Under the pieces are notes generated by a model. It saw only the letters and a list, made by a program, of their open reading frames with translations. It was not told the origin of the DNA and did not search any database. This document shows positions 1-7,485 of a stretch of DNA of 64,000 nucleotides, piece by piece. The position numbers and the translations under genes are program-made. Position 1 is the stretch's first letter; every line of letters begins with the position of its first letter. The DNA comes from Trissonchulus latispiculum (taxonomy: Eukaryota > Nematoda > Enoplea > Enoplida > Ironidae), in assembly GCA_030248195.1 (NCBI GenBank), contig JASAND010030839.1:1-64000 (forward strand). Direction: 5' to 3'.

Positions 1-180
1 CAATGCATTCGCGTGATTTTTGGCTGAATGAAAATTCGCTCTATTCCGGAGGGACATTTTTCTTGGTTTGAGATAAAACATCTCCAGTTGTGAGAAAACT
101 GAATAGGAAGTTGCGAAATTTCATGTCATCGCGCATTTGCCGGATTTTCTGGAGCACTGAGACTTGTTGGGCCAAATCCA
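1..180. repeat. Dispersed repeat fragment
   Basis: This stretch is related to about 26383-26560 in the same orientation. Both copies share the run tctccagttgtga followed by aaaac and a similar downstream layout. No coding potential is convincing. It lies left of the Polinton and could be flank or a separate element. Confidence 0.45.
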
Positions 181-540
181 ACAAAATGTCCCTCGGCCCT
201 CATGTCCTTCATATCATGGCATAAGAAAAAATTTTGGCCGATTCTACAGTTTTGAGAAATCGATGTTCAAAAATTTTTGGTCTATATTCAGTCTGTCAGA
301 TGTCAGCATGTCGGAAGTTTTTTTGCTATTTTTTGCCAATTTTGCTAGTTTCGTAAGCTCACGTTAATGTACAGATTATAAGCTTTAAAACGATGTATAA
401 AGCTCTTTCCAACTCCCAAAATTGCGAAAGTTATAGCGTTTCGAAAAATCACCACAAAAGCACTGCACAAAAGGATACCAGCACCTTAAGCATTTGCTTC
501 AGTTAGCACAGTTAGTCAATGATTTTCACGAAGTAATAAA
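181..540. other. AT-rich left flank, no gene seen
   Basis: I see no gene here. Short open frames have no recognisable content. The end contains ccagcaccttaag (near 480), a motif that also ends several dispersed repeats in the window (for example near 23312 and 30485). The left boundary of the Polinton should lie here or further left, but no terminal inverted repeat matching the right end could be found. Confidence 0.4.
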
Positions 541-656
541 ATAAAAGAATAGAATAGGAGTGTATTTCATTTGGAAACAGTTTGAAATAAAAAATTTTGA
601 AAAATTCTTTAACCTTGCCCAAGCAAAACAATCGGCAAATTTTTCTGTTGCTTCAG

Positions 657-1538
657 ATGGCCCGAACCAAAGTCATTGTGAGACCTTCGGCAGCTCACTT
701 CTACTTTTACCGATTGATAGCTCTTGCTGTGTGCAGTGATTATGGATACCTCTGCGAAACAATAGTAGCTCTCAACAAATTCTGGACAGAAAACGCAATT
801 GAAATAGACGAGAAGCTTGCTCTGATAGCCTACGTAGAACAAGTCTTTGTGCATTTGTTTGTTATGCCGGATCAACTTATCCGTTCGAAATTTAGCTTTG
901 GAAAGACTTATAACAATATGTTTCTCCATTTCTGCATGACAGCAGTGAATCAACTGCTGGCTAAGCATAAATGTGGTAAAGTTACTGAGGATGCTGTTTT
1001 CAGTTTGCCTCTGGTAGAAAAATTGCGGGGCCTTCTAAAGCAGAAGGGCAAGGTTAAAGTATCCCTGCCTAAGCCAGAGAATATGGTATTGGTCAGAGAT
1101 TTACTAGACGGTATAAATTTGAATGCTCCCGATGCAAGACCTTTCTACGCATTTCAAAAGCTAGCCATTCGAACCAAAGGTTATCCTGTTAAGGATAGCG
1201 ATGTATCATCCGTCAAATACCGTTCTAGTGCCGTGAAACTTTATAGGGACTTAAGCATTAAAGTGGCCAGATTAAATTTGGAGTTGGAAAAGGAAGAAAC
1301 CGAAGGAGAAGCCCAAACCTGCCTTAGCGACAAGCCATTTCTGACTGTCCAATTTTCCATATCTCTGGAGCCAGCTTCCACCGAGCATCAAGTCTCATCG
1401 ATAATGGATGCTGCTGAGACTGAAGTAGCCCTGAATGCATTGAATGAAGTGATGATGGCGGATGATTTTCAATCTGGAATTGAATCAGGCATTCACACTG
1501 CTGACACTAAAGCATCTGGCACGTCACAACCAAAGTGA
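657..1538 (+). CDS. Unrecognised Polinton left-end protein (293 aa)
   Basis: I do not recognise this protein. The frame is open further upstream to 597 but only from a TTG; the first ATG is at 657 in a reasonable context (cagATGg), so I start there. The product is 293 residues, rather hydrophilic, with several Cys and Leu-rich helical stretches in the first 120 residues and an acidic, low-complexity C-terminal third rich in Glu, Ala and Ser. No signal peptide or membrane segment stands out. It is the only rightward gene besides the polymerase, is convergent with the structural block, and occupies a position where Polintons carry variable genes. Its intact 882 nt frame in an otherwise decaying element argues that it is real. 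Function unknown. Confidence 0.6.
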   Translation: MARTKVIVRPSAAHFYFYRLIALAVCSDYGYLCETIVALNKFWTENAIEIDEKLALIAYVEQVFVHLFVMPDQLIRSKFSFGKTYNNMFLHFCMTAVNQLLAKHKCGKVTEDAVFSLPLVEKLRGLLKQKGKVKVSLPKPENMVLVRDLLDGINLNAPDARPFYAFQKLAIRTKGYPVKDSDVSSVKYRSSAVKLYRDLSIKVARLNLELEKEETEGEAQTCLSDKPFLTVQFSISLEPASTEHQVSSIMDAAETEVALNALNEVMMADDFQSGIESGIHTADTKASGTSQPK

Positions 1539-2041
1539 AAGCTATGTGATGCCGCCGCCACAGCATCAAAATACACTAAATTTGATTTCATCACTCATAG
1601 CGAAAGGTATAGCGTTTCGGGGAGCAGTAATAAGCATTTGTAATGCTATGCTATTAGCTTCAGTAGGCTAAAAGATGAAATAAGCTTTTCAGCCCTAAGT
1701 TATCAAAAACAAAAGCCAATGTGGCTAGATTTTGAATCGGAATTGCCTGGAACTCCATGAAAGTTAGCCGGCACATGGCAAGCTATGCATAGCTTATCAG
1801 GGCATCACCTCAAAGTCAAATGTGGTAAATTTGATATTAGCACTCATAAACAAGTACAGTGTTTCAGGGAGCCGTAGTAAGCACTTAGTTATTGCACTGT
1901 TATGTTAAACATTTCGTCAGTTTAAAATAGAAAGTAAGCACAGAGTAGCCAAAAAGAAAGTGAACCGTCAAAATATTGGAGCTTCCACAAATATTAATAA
2001 ACTGTGAAATAAACTAGGTCAAGTTTATTGAAACTCACAGT
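1539..2041. repeat. Intergenic region with a diverged tandem duplication
   Basis: This 500 bp space separates two convergent genes. A segment near 1577-1690 (atttgatttcatcactcat, then agcgtttcggggagcagtaa) recurs diverged near 1827-1930 (atttgatattagcactcat, then agtgtttcagggagccgtag), about 240 bp downstream. A weaker relative (agcgtttcgaaaaatc) sits near 430, upstream of the left-end gene. No gene is seen. It may hold the 3' ends of both transcripts. Confidence 0.5.
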
Positions 2042-2773
2042 TTACATATAACAGTACCAGTGAAAAGTTTTGTGTTTACTTTTTTTGATTTTCTTCTTTG
2101 GTGAGTTGAGCTTTGATGGCTTCTTTGTTGATTTGGCAAAGCCACTGCCCATTTGATGTTGTGTTGCAGTTGTCATTTGTCTGGATGCTGTAGTGGTGGA
2201 GCTTGGACCTGGTTGATCCAGCTGTCGTAAGTCTTCCAGCAGCTGTCGAAGCTTCGGAGTTCCTGCCATAGATGAAGGTATGTCTGACGCGGCTAGTGCA
2301 GACAGAAAATCATCAAATCCGGAAGGAGCTTTTCGAGATGCTGATTTTTGGAGGAAATGATAGAGTAGGTCAGTAATTTTTGGTCCCTTCATTGGCTTGT
2401 TGTTGATCAGTACGTTTCCCAACTGATCCCATTGAATGCTTTCCGTATTCTTTAAAAGCTGCATCAGAGAAAGAATTTTGGGCTGGATCGCTGCTGGAAA
2501 AGGTTTCAGAAGAACGTCAGGAAGGGAGGCGTCTTGTACAGGATGCACAGCAGCTTCTGTAGAAATGGACAAGTATTTTGTTAGGACACCATTGTAAAGT
2601 TGCAGTTTAGTATACTCCGGTAAGTTGCTTTTAAGAATTTCAGCCATTTCATAGTCCAGTTGCGATTGCACTGTCTGCTGAAGCGGCAGTTCATTTGCAG
2701 CTGCTGGGAAGGAATTCTTTTGCATGTTCTGATAAGTACTACTTGGAATCAAAATCATTTTTTGAGCAGCCAT
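2042..2773 (-). CDS. Polinton small structural-block protein (243 aa)
   Basis: The last gene of the leftward structural block. It begins with a short Met-Ile-Leu-Ile-Pro-Ser-Ser motif near residue 6, which resembles the start of an uncharacterised protein seen in many animal Polintons. The middle (about 30-180) is Leu/Gln-rich and probably helical, with a Lys-Pro-Met-Lys-Gly-Pro-Lys segment near residue 128. The last 60 residues are Ser/Thr/Lys-rich and end in a very basic stretch, which suggests nucleic-acid binding. Its start overlaps the upstream gene by 19 nt, so the two are probably cotranscribed. Role in the virion or in assembly is inferred from position only. Confidence 0.7.
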   Translation of the reverse strand: MAAQKMILIPSSTYQNMQKNSFPAAANELPLQQTVQSQLDYEMAEILKSNLPEYTKLQLYNGVLTKYLSISTEAAVHPVQDASLPDVLLKPFPAAIQPKILSLMQLLKNTESIQWDQLGNVLINNKPMKGPKITDLLYHFLQKSASRKAPSGFDDFLSALAASDIPSSMAGTPKLRQLLEDLRQLDQPGPSSTTTASRQMTTATQHQMGSGFAKSTKKPSKLNSPKKKIKKSKHKTFHWYCYM

Positions 2774-3093
2774 CCGAGTACACTTCCAATAACAGGGGCT
2801 AGTATCAATGGAATGATGGAACCTCCTCGTTGTAGTAGCAGTTTTCTTTTCTTGCCGGTTCCTAAGGACCTATTCAGCAGTTGACGGCACACTTTTCTGT
2901 AGGGACGAAGCTGCTTCTTTTGGCTCTGACTGAGTGTTGGATTCCCTCTTAGAACGTTCAAACAACACTCACAGATTGTCTTAATTACAGCTGCCTTACA
3001 AAAGCGCAGAATTGTCTTTCGAACTGGCGGAGGAGCTTCAGTCAGTACCTGTAGCCAATGCAAATGCTTCTGCAGCAATGGTAATCGGGTCAT
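2755..3093 (-). CDS. Small basic pX-like protein with hydrophobic C-terminus
   Basis: A 112-residue protein with three parts: an N-terminal helical part containing a Cys-Glu-Cys-Cys motif, a basic centre (Lys-Lys-Gln-Leu-Arg-Pro-Tyr-Arg-Lys, then Gly-Lys-Lys-Arg-Lys), and a C-terminal Arg-Gly-Gly followed by a hydrophobic helix ending in Lys-Lys. This layout matches the short basic proteins of Polintons and adintoviruses that have been compared with the adenovirus core peptide pX (mu). The ATG overlaps the ATPase stop as ATGA, and its 3' end overlaps the next gene. The length is typical. A DNA-condensing or membrane-active role is inferred from family and composition, not from a visible active site. 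Confidence 0.72.
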   Translation of the reverse strand: MTRLPLLQKHLHWLQVLTEAPPPVRKTILRFCKAAVIKTICECCLNVLRGNPTLSQSQKKQLRPYRKVCRQLLNRSLGTGKKRKLLLQRGGSIIPLILAPVIGSVLGWLLKK

Positions 3094-3770
3094 CGAGGAG
3101 ACACAGATGGCGTATACACGGTGTCTTGTTCACAGTCAAAGATACCAGTTCTGAGTCGTAAATGGGGTGCAGTGAACGGTTTTGCGTCAACAAGTAAATA
3201 TCCAAAAGGTGAACTGGTAGCATCTGAGTATGCCGCCAACATATATGCACTTTGCTTGGGAAACATCTGCTTAGCAATAGATCGAACCACTGTTTGATCT
3301 CTTGGTTGAGTCAGCAGCACAATGTAGTGAGCATTTCGACTGACGTCACGGGATTGGGATCCTTGATGATAGAAATTTTGAGTTGTAAAAATCACAGAAG
3401 TATTATTATGGTGACTGAACTTCGTAAACAACTCGCCTAGGATGCTCTGATTAGCAAGCTCTGTGTGCAAGTCGTCAAGTATTAAAAGTACTGGATGATT
3501 GCCGTCCGTTAGGACTGGAGAGCTGTTGTAGTAGTCTGCTGAAAACCCTCTGTTTAAGACTAAATTAGGAATGCTGCTACACAGTGTCGCATGAAAAGTG
3601 GGTTGTTCAACTCCATAGCACCAAAATATTTGTGTTGCTGGGGTGTTCAGCAACTGTTGCTGTTGCTCACAGAGTCTTTGTATCCATCGAGTTTTTCCAC
3701 TGCCTGAACAGCCCGTTACGATCATAGAGAAGGGTGTTTGAAGTCGCTTATCAAACTCAAACTCGTTCAT
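3090..3770 (-). CDS. DNA-packaging ATPase (FtsK/HerA type, A32-like)
   Basis: A P-loop ATPase expected to translocate the element's DNA into capsids. Walker A is Gly-Cys-Ser-Gly-Ser-Gly-Lys-Thr at residues 20-27; Walker B is Leu-Leu-Ile-Leu-Asp-Asp at 95-100. A polar Thr-Thr-Gln-Asn segment about 40 residues later fits the sensor position of this family. The frame is open 19 codons further upstream (ATG at 3825-3827). I prefer the ATG at 3768-3770, because it begins just before the conserved Phe-Asp-Lys-Arg-Leu-Gln-Pro-like N-terminus and gives the usual compact size of 226 residues. The stop overlaps the next ATG (ATGA), which suggests coupled expression. No lesions. Confidence 0.93.
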   Translation of the reverse strand: MNEFEFDKRLQTPFSMIVTGCSGSGKTRWIQRLCEQQQQLLNTPATQIFWCYGVEQPTFHATLCSSIPNLVLNRGFSADYYNSSPVLTDGNHPVLLILDDLHTELANQSILGELFTKFSHHNNTSVIFTTQNFYHQGSQSRDVSRNAHYIVLLTQPRDQTVVRSIAKQMFPKQSAYMLAAYSDATSSPFGYLLVDAKPFTAPHLRLRTGIFDCEQDTVYTPSVSPR

Positions 3771-3858
3771 ACTTGTTTTAATCAGCAAACAATAATAGTG
3801 ACACACTGACAACGAAAACTGGTGCATTTAAGTATTAGTATCCGGCGGCGCGCGAGTG

Positions 3859-3881
3859 GCGGCGCGGCTACGCCGCGCCGC
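3859..3881. other. Perfect GC-only hairpin in the ATPase-protease gap
   Basis: Two perfect 10 bp arms, gcggcgcggc and gccgcgccgc, are separated by a tac loop, in an otherwise moderately AT-rich element. The hairpin lies 4 nt beyond the protease stop codon and about 90 nt before the preferred ATPase start, on the leftward transcript. It could pause or process the transcript or be a leftover insertion. There is no U-tract, and this is not a bacterial terminator context. Confidence 0.6.
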
Positions 3882-3885
3882 TTAC

Positions 3886-4491
3886 TCAGGCTGTCAACTG
3901 TCTATAACGACATGAAAGTACACGAAACTGTTGTTTACAACACATGCACAGATTGATAGCAAGTGGCTGTGGCTTTGAATGCTGCTTTATCGCTCGTGAA
4001 AAGTTACGGCTAACAAATCGTCTCACAAGGTCATCATTATGAGCTCTGTTTGATGGGTTAACGCTGAATCTATCAAACAGGGCGTTAATGTCAATTTTAC
4101 TGTTTTTGGTTTGTTCACTGCACAATTGAAATGCAGCATACAAACACCACTGACCACAGGTATCACTCTCTACAGACTGCACACACTTGTCATTATAATC
4201 AAACACATCACAGGCTTGTATTGTGACAAAGTTGGTAAATTCTTTACAGTAGAAGTCCGGCGACATGCCGTAAGAGTCGACAAAGTAACAGCAACTCTCA
4301 GCCGATTGTTTGTCCACCCAAAACAATATCCAGTGTTCGCCTGATTCAGTGGATGGATCTGTGTTTGAGATGAGAAGCGTTGGTGTTGCAAATGGTCTGT
4401 CTGGTAGGTTATCCCTAGCATAGACGCCCAAAAAGTATGGTGCTGTTACAGGATTGCTGGATAGGGCATTGTGCAGTTGGAGATTGTTCAT
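3886..4491 (-). CDS. Adenain-like cysteine protease (maturation protease)
   Basis: A C5/Ulp1-fold cysteine protease that in Polintons is expected to cleave capsid-associated proteins during maturation. The 201-residue length is close to adenovirus adenain. Catalytic residues fall in the expected order and spacing: His53 in Gly-Glu-His-Trp, Asp72 in Phe-Val-Asp-Ser-Tyr-Gly, Gln105, and Cys112 in Asp-Thr-Cys-Gly-Gln-Trp-Cys. The N-terminal Asn-Asn-Leu-Gln, a Pro-rich segment and a Phe-Trp-Val-Asp before the Asp strand also fit. The start follows the capsid gene stop by 5 nt. No lesions. The C-terminal 50 residues are Cys/Arg-rich and not diagnostic. Confidence 0.92.
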   Translation of the reverse strand: MNNLQLHNALSSNPVTAPYFLGVYARDNLPDRPFATPTLLISNTDPSTESGEHWILFWVDKQSAESCCYFVDSYGMSPDFYCKEFTNFVTIQACDVFDYNDKCVQSVESDTCGQWCLYAAFQLCSEQTKNSKIDINALFDRFSVNPSNRAHNDDLVRRFVSRNFSRAIKQHSKPQPLAINLCMCCKQQFRVLSCRYRQLTA

Positions 4492-4496
4492 GCTGC

Positions 4497-5843
4497 TTAG
4501 CTGAAATCTGTCAACACGTTGCGATGCTGGTCAATCCAAATGGTATTGTTGTAGACCATGTAGACCACGACTGTATGAGGTGACTCAATTTCGTTCGGAG
4601 CAAACTGCATTTTTAGTGTAAGACTTCCTTGCCTGGTGCTTGACATGTGAGCAGATGAGCCTGCGCCATCAGGAGTTAAATCAAAGGCATAAAATACATA
4701 TCCGCCATTTAAGTAGTCTATGAAGGTGATGTTGTTGCCAGTGTTACAACCCATCATACTGCTGGCATGAAAAAGGCCCATGTATTCTCGAACCACGTCA
4801 GTTGTTCCCCAGTTTGGAGTATAGGCTATAGAAGGCACTGGATCACTGTCTCTATATAGGCAAATGAAATTGCAGGCTTTAGCAACAAAGTTAAAGGGAT
4901 TCTTATCCGGATGTCCAGAGTAAGCCAAACTATCCACCACCCCAACAATAGCCAACCGCGGTAACTGTCCCAGAGACAAACTTTCTCGATTCACCAGGGT
5001 TGTCCCTGCACTTATCTGAAATGTCTTCACCAAAACCCTGGAAATAGGATACTGAGCCGGTTTCAGACGCAGTGTTTGAGCAATGGCAAGTGCCATTGGT
5101 GGTGTTAGTTTGACGCGGTGGCAGTACAGTAACAGGTCGACAAGTTCCACAACGTATTCCTCCATCGCATTGTCTCTTTTGTGATAGAGAAGCCGGAACT
5201 GGTCACTGCATTGATGTAGAGTAATGGTTAAATCAATGTTGTTCGGAAGCAGTCTAGGTTGATTTCCAATGTCAGTTGAAAGCTTTGTCAAAGTGACAAC
5301 TGGCTTTCCGCCTGAGCAAATGAATTGACGAACTCTGAAGCCTGAGTTTGCATTTGGTTCCAGGCTATTGAAGTTGCCAGCAGTATCCTTGTAGAAAGCT
5401 TCAATCGTCAACTGAGTCTCTTTTGCTTCTCTACCATAGTTCAGTAACCGTTCAATGTACGCCCTGTAAGCATAATTCTCTGCTGCGGAGCTGACTACCT
5501 TGTCGCCTAACTTTACAGTTATGTCCTTCCACATAGTATGCCCAAAGCAGTTGACTATAGCCACTTTACTGTCAGCTGCCAGCTTCACTTCAGATGTAGA
5601 TTTTAGACGGAACGTGCACTTCAAGTAGAATGTGGGATCTAACAGTTCTTCTTCATTGCCTGGGATAAAAAAGGTGACTGGATTGTTGCCGGTGATTGCG
5701 TTTATTGGCCTGTAGTCAACCAGCTGCGTCTGTCCTACTGATGATTGAACTGGTAGTGGGCTGAAAATATCAGTCTCTGCTTTGATGAACAGAGAGGGTA
5801 GTTTGGCAGCAGCAGTGCCATCCTTGTGGCTGGATTTCTTCAT
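4497..5843 (-). CDS. Major capsid protein (double jelly-roll, hexon-like)
   Basis: The 448-residue major capsid protein, expected to form pseudo-hexagonal trimers of an icosahedral shell. The N-terminus has the family pattern: Asp-Ile-Phe-Ser-Pro-Leu-Pro, then Gln-Thr-Gln-Leu-Val-Asp-Tyr-Arg-Pro, then Pro-Val-Thr-Phe-Phe-Ile-Pro-Gly followed by a Leu-Leu-Asp-Pro-Thr-Phe-Tyr-Leu-Lys strand. The C-terminal part is rich in short beta-type segments and Tyr/Asn loops (Asp-Tyr-Leu-Asn-Gly-Gly-Tyr, then Phe-Asp-Leu-Thr-Pro-Asp) typical of the second jelly roll. Its ATG overlaps the upstream stop by one base (TGATG); the protease ATG follows its own stop by 5 nt. The frame is fully intact. Confidence 0.92.
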   Translation of the reverse strand: MKKSSHKDGTAAAKLPSLFIKAETDIFSPLPVQSSVGQTQLVDYRPINAITGNNPVTFFIPGNEEELLDPTFYLKCTFRLKSTSEVKLAADSKVAIVNCFGHTMWKDITVKLGDKVVSSAAENYAYRAYIERLLNYGREAKETQLTIEAFYKDTAGNFNSLEPNANSGFRVRQFICSGGKPVVTLTKLSTDIGNQPRLLPNNIDLTITLHQCSDQFRLLYHKRDNAMEEYVVELVDLLLYCHRVKLTPPMALAIAQTLRLKPAQYPISRVLVKTFQISAGTTLVNRESLSLGQLPRLAIVGVVDSLAYSGHPDKNPFNFVAKACNFICLYRDSDPVPSIAYTPNWGTTDVVREYMGLFHASSMMGCNTGNNITFIDYLNGGYVFYAFDLTPDGAGSSAHMSSTRQGSLTLKMQFAPNEIESPHTVVVYMVYNNTIWIDQHRNVLTDFS

Positions 5844-6352
5844 CAGTTGAAAATATCTTTGAATTCTATCCTAGCTGGAGATCTAGCACGTCGCTTTCTT
5901 CTTTTGAGGGAGCTTGCTCCTTGTCTTCGTTTATTGGATTTGGCCTTCAACTTCTGCTTGCTGCGAGAAGGTTTCTTCTTCTTCTTGTTCTTCTTAGACC
6001 CTGGATTCTTCGCCTTTCGCTTTCTTCCTGATCCCGTTTGAGAGGTTAAGTTAGAGAGCACTTTCTTAGCAGAACTGACGGCAACTGACTTTGCAGCACG
6101 CTTAAGAGCTTCTTTTTTTGGCTTCTTGTGAATCATCACATTAGTGGCGAAATCAGACACTCCTTGGATGAGGTGGGGAGACAAAAATTTGAGAACAGGC
6201 AACACCACTCTTGCGAGACTTGCAAAGACTGAGCCTATTCCATGTCCCTGTTGGTAAATTGCTCCATTAAATATAGGGCCAACAGCATGTTGCATGCTCC
6301 CATGGCCATTCTGTAGGAACTGACACAAACATTCTTGCTCACAGTCTGTCAT
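5843..6352 (-). CDS. Basic virion protein (pVI/pX-like)
   Basis: A 169-residue protein with a Gln-Gly-His-Gly-Ile-Gly-Ser-Val-Phe motif near residue 35, followed by an amphipathic helix (Leu-Ala-Arg-Val-Val-Leu-Pro-Val-Leu). Its second half is extremely basic: poly-Lys/Arg runs and Ser-Gly-Arg-Lys-Arg-Lys repeats. A Gly-rich, Gly-Ile-Gly-Phe/amphipathic N-terminus plus a basic tail is the pattern of Polinton/adintovirus proteins compared with adenovirus pVI or pX. It lies between penton and major capsid genes and overlaps both (ATGA at 6349-6352; TGATG at 5841-5845), so the three are one expression unit. Membrane-active or DNA-binding function is an inference from composition. Confidence 0.78.
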   Translation of the reverse strand: MTDCEQECLCQFLQNGHGSMQHAVGPIFNGAIYQQGHGIGSVFASLARVVLPVLKFLSPHLIQGVSDFATNVMIHKKPKKEALKRAAKSVAVSSAKKVLSNLTSQTGSGRKRKAKNPGSKKNKKKKKPSRSKQKLKAKSNKRRQGASSLKRRKRRARSPARIEFKDIFN

Positions 6353-7119
6353 AGCTCAGAGTAACGGCGTCGTAGGTGAAGAACAATGATGACTCGACCA
6401 GAGTCAGAAAACGGTACTGGCTCGCCGTCTTCGGTGCAAATGTCAACACTAATAACTGACAGGGTCTTGTCTTTGGCTATCTTTAAATAGTGTAGGTTTG
6501 TGTAGTCCCTTTGGGCAATAGTGCTTGCTGAATCATCACGGGTCAAAATTCGTAGTAGTCGAGAATATTTGTCTCCTACAATTTGTGGATCACAAATGTT
6601 GCAGTAAATGTAGTAATGCAGAATTCCGGCGGTAATATCTGGCACTAGATCACTTTCCAAGCTGCCGTTTATTTCATATATGTCGTTGGGTCTGAATCCT
6701 AGTAGTAGTCCAAGGCGACCAGGAAATGAAAGGTATAGAACAGCATCATTATTTGTAGCCTTTACTACTATTGTTTTTGTCAGAGGCATATAATTAAACG
6801 ACAGCCCCACAGCTGAACTACGAGCATTTATACGCTCACAGATTTGCTCAAATGAGTTGTAGTGTCCTGGTGCTAGTTCCACTGGGTGCACGTTTCCAGA
6901 AGAATCTCTAACCACCATCACCTTGTCTGATGCTTTGTCTACCACGTTAAAGACATTGTTCGGATATGATACTTCGGCCAGGGCCACTTCCCAATTACCT
7001 ACTAGCCTCAGTGGGGTATTCAACTTAACACTATAACCAGATAGTTTATTAGCAGAATACAAAGTCATCGATGCATTAGAAGGCAGGGTAATGTAAAAAG
7101 AGTCACTGTCTACGTCCAT
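6349..7119 (-). CDS. Minor capsid protein (penton, single jelly-roll)
   Basis: The 256-residue vertex (penton-type) protein. The N-terminus is the family hallmark: Phe-Tyr-Ile-Thr-Leu-Pro-Ser-Asn-Ala-Ser, then Leu-Ser-Gly-Tyr-Ser-Val-Lys-Leu, then Gly-Asn-Trp-Glu-Val-Ala-Leu-Ala-Glu-Val-Ser-Tyr-Pro around residues 40-55. The C-terminus ends with the typical Val-Ile-Ile-Val-Leu-His-Leu-Arg-Arg-Arg beta strand. A Phe-Pro-Gly-Arg-Leu-Gly-Leu-Leu-Leu-Gly-Phe segment near residue 137 also fits. First gene of the tight capsid block; its stop overlaps the next ATG. No lesions. Confidence 0.92.
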   Translation of the reverse strand: MDVDSDSFYITLPSNASMTLYSANKLSGYSVKLNTPLRLVGNWEVALAEVSYPNNVFNVVDKASDKVMVVRDSSGNVHPVELAPGHYNSFEQICERINARSSAVGLSFNYMPLTKTIVVKATNNDAVLYLSFPGRLGLLLGFRPNDIYEINGSLESDLVPDITAGILHYYIYCNICDPQIVGDKYSRLLRILTRDDSASTIAQRDYTNLHYLKIAKDKTLSVISVDICTEDGEPVPFSDSGRVIIVLHLRRRYSEL

Positions 7120-7141
7120 GACAACTAAATACTAAACACAA

Positions 7142-7477
7142 TCAGTCACTGATCCAAGCTTTTAAAATCAAATCAGCCAGCTTCTGCTTGGTACAGGGTG
7201 AATATGATTGCGGGTTCATATGCAGGTTGTCCATGACTTCGTCCAATAAGTCGCTTACAGCAGCATACGGAGAGCGACAACATCCACACTGGTGGGCAGA
7301 ACCGTATCTAGCAAACATGGGATCATCAGAGTTGCATCCAGGGCACGTTCTTGCCATGAGTGCTTTGAGCTTATCAATAATTTCTTCAATACCAAGTCTA
7401 ATCAGGGAGTTTTCAACCGCTTGCCATTCCAGAGAGCTTGGCTGGGGTTCAGAGAAAGACGACATGCCTACTCCCAT
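7142..7477 (-). CDS. Small Cys-rich protein, unknown
   Basis: I do not recognise this 111-residue protein. It has a Cys-Pro-Gly-Cys pair near residue 45 and a Cys-Gly-Cys-Cys cluster about 20 residues later, consistent with one treble-clef or ribbon-type zinc site. The C-terminal half is predicted helical (Val-Ser-Asp-Leu-Leu-Asp-Glu-Val-Met, then Lys-Leu-Ala-Asp-Leu-Ile-Leu-Lys-Ala-Trp). A second ATG lies four codons downstream. It sits 8 nt after the integrase stop region and 22 nt before the penton start, so it belongs to the leftward block. The frame is intact. A DNA- or RNA-binding accessory role is only a guess. Confidence 0.65.
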   Translation of the reverse strand: MGVGMSSFSEPQPSSLEWQAVENSLIRLGIEEIIDKLKALMARTCPGCNSDDPMFARYGSAHQCGCCRSPYAAVSDLLDEVMDNLHMNPQSYSPCTKQKLADLILKAWISD

Positions 7478-7485
7478 GTTTCAGT

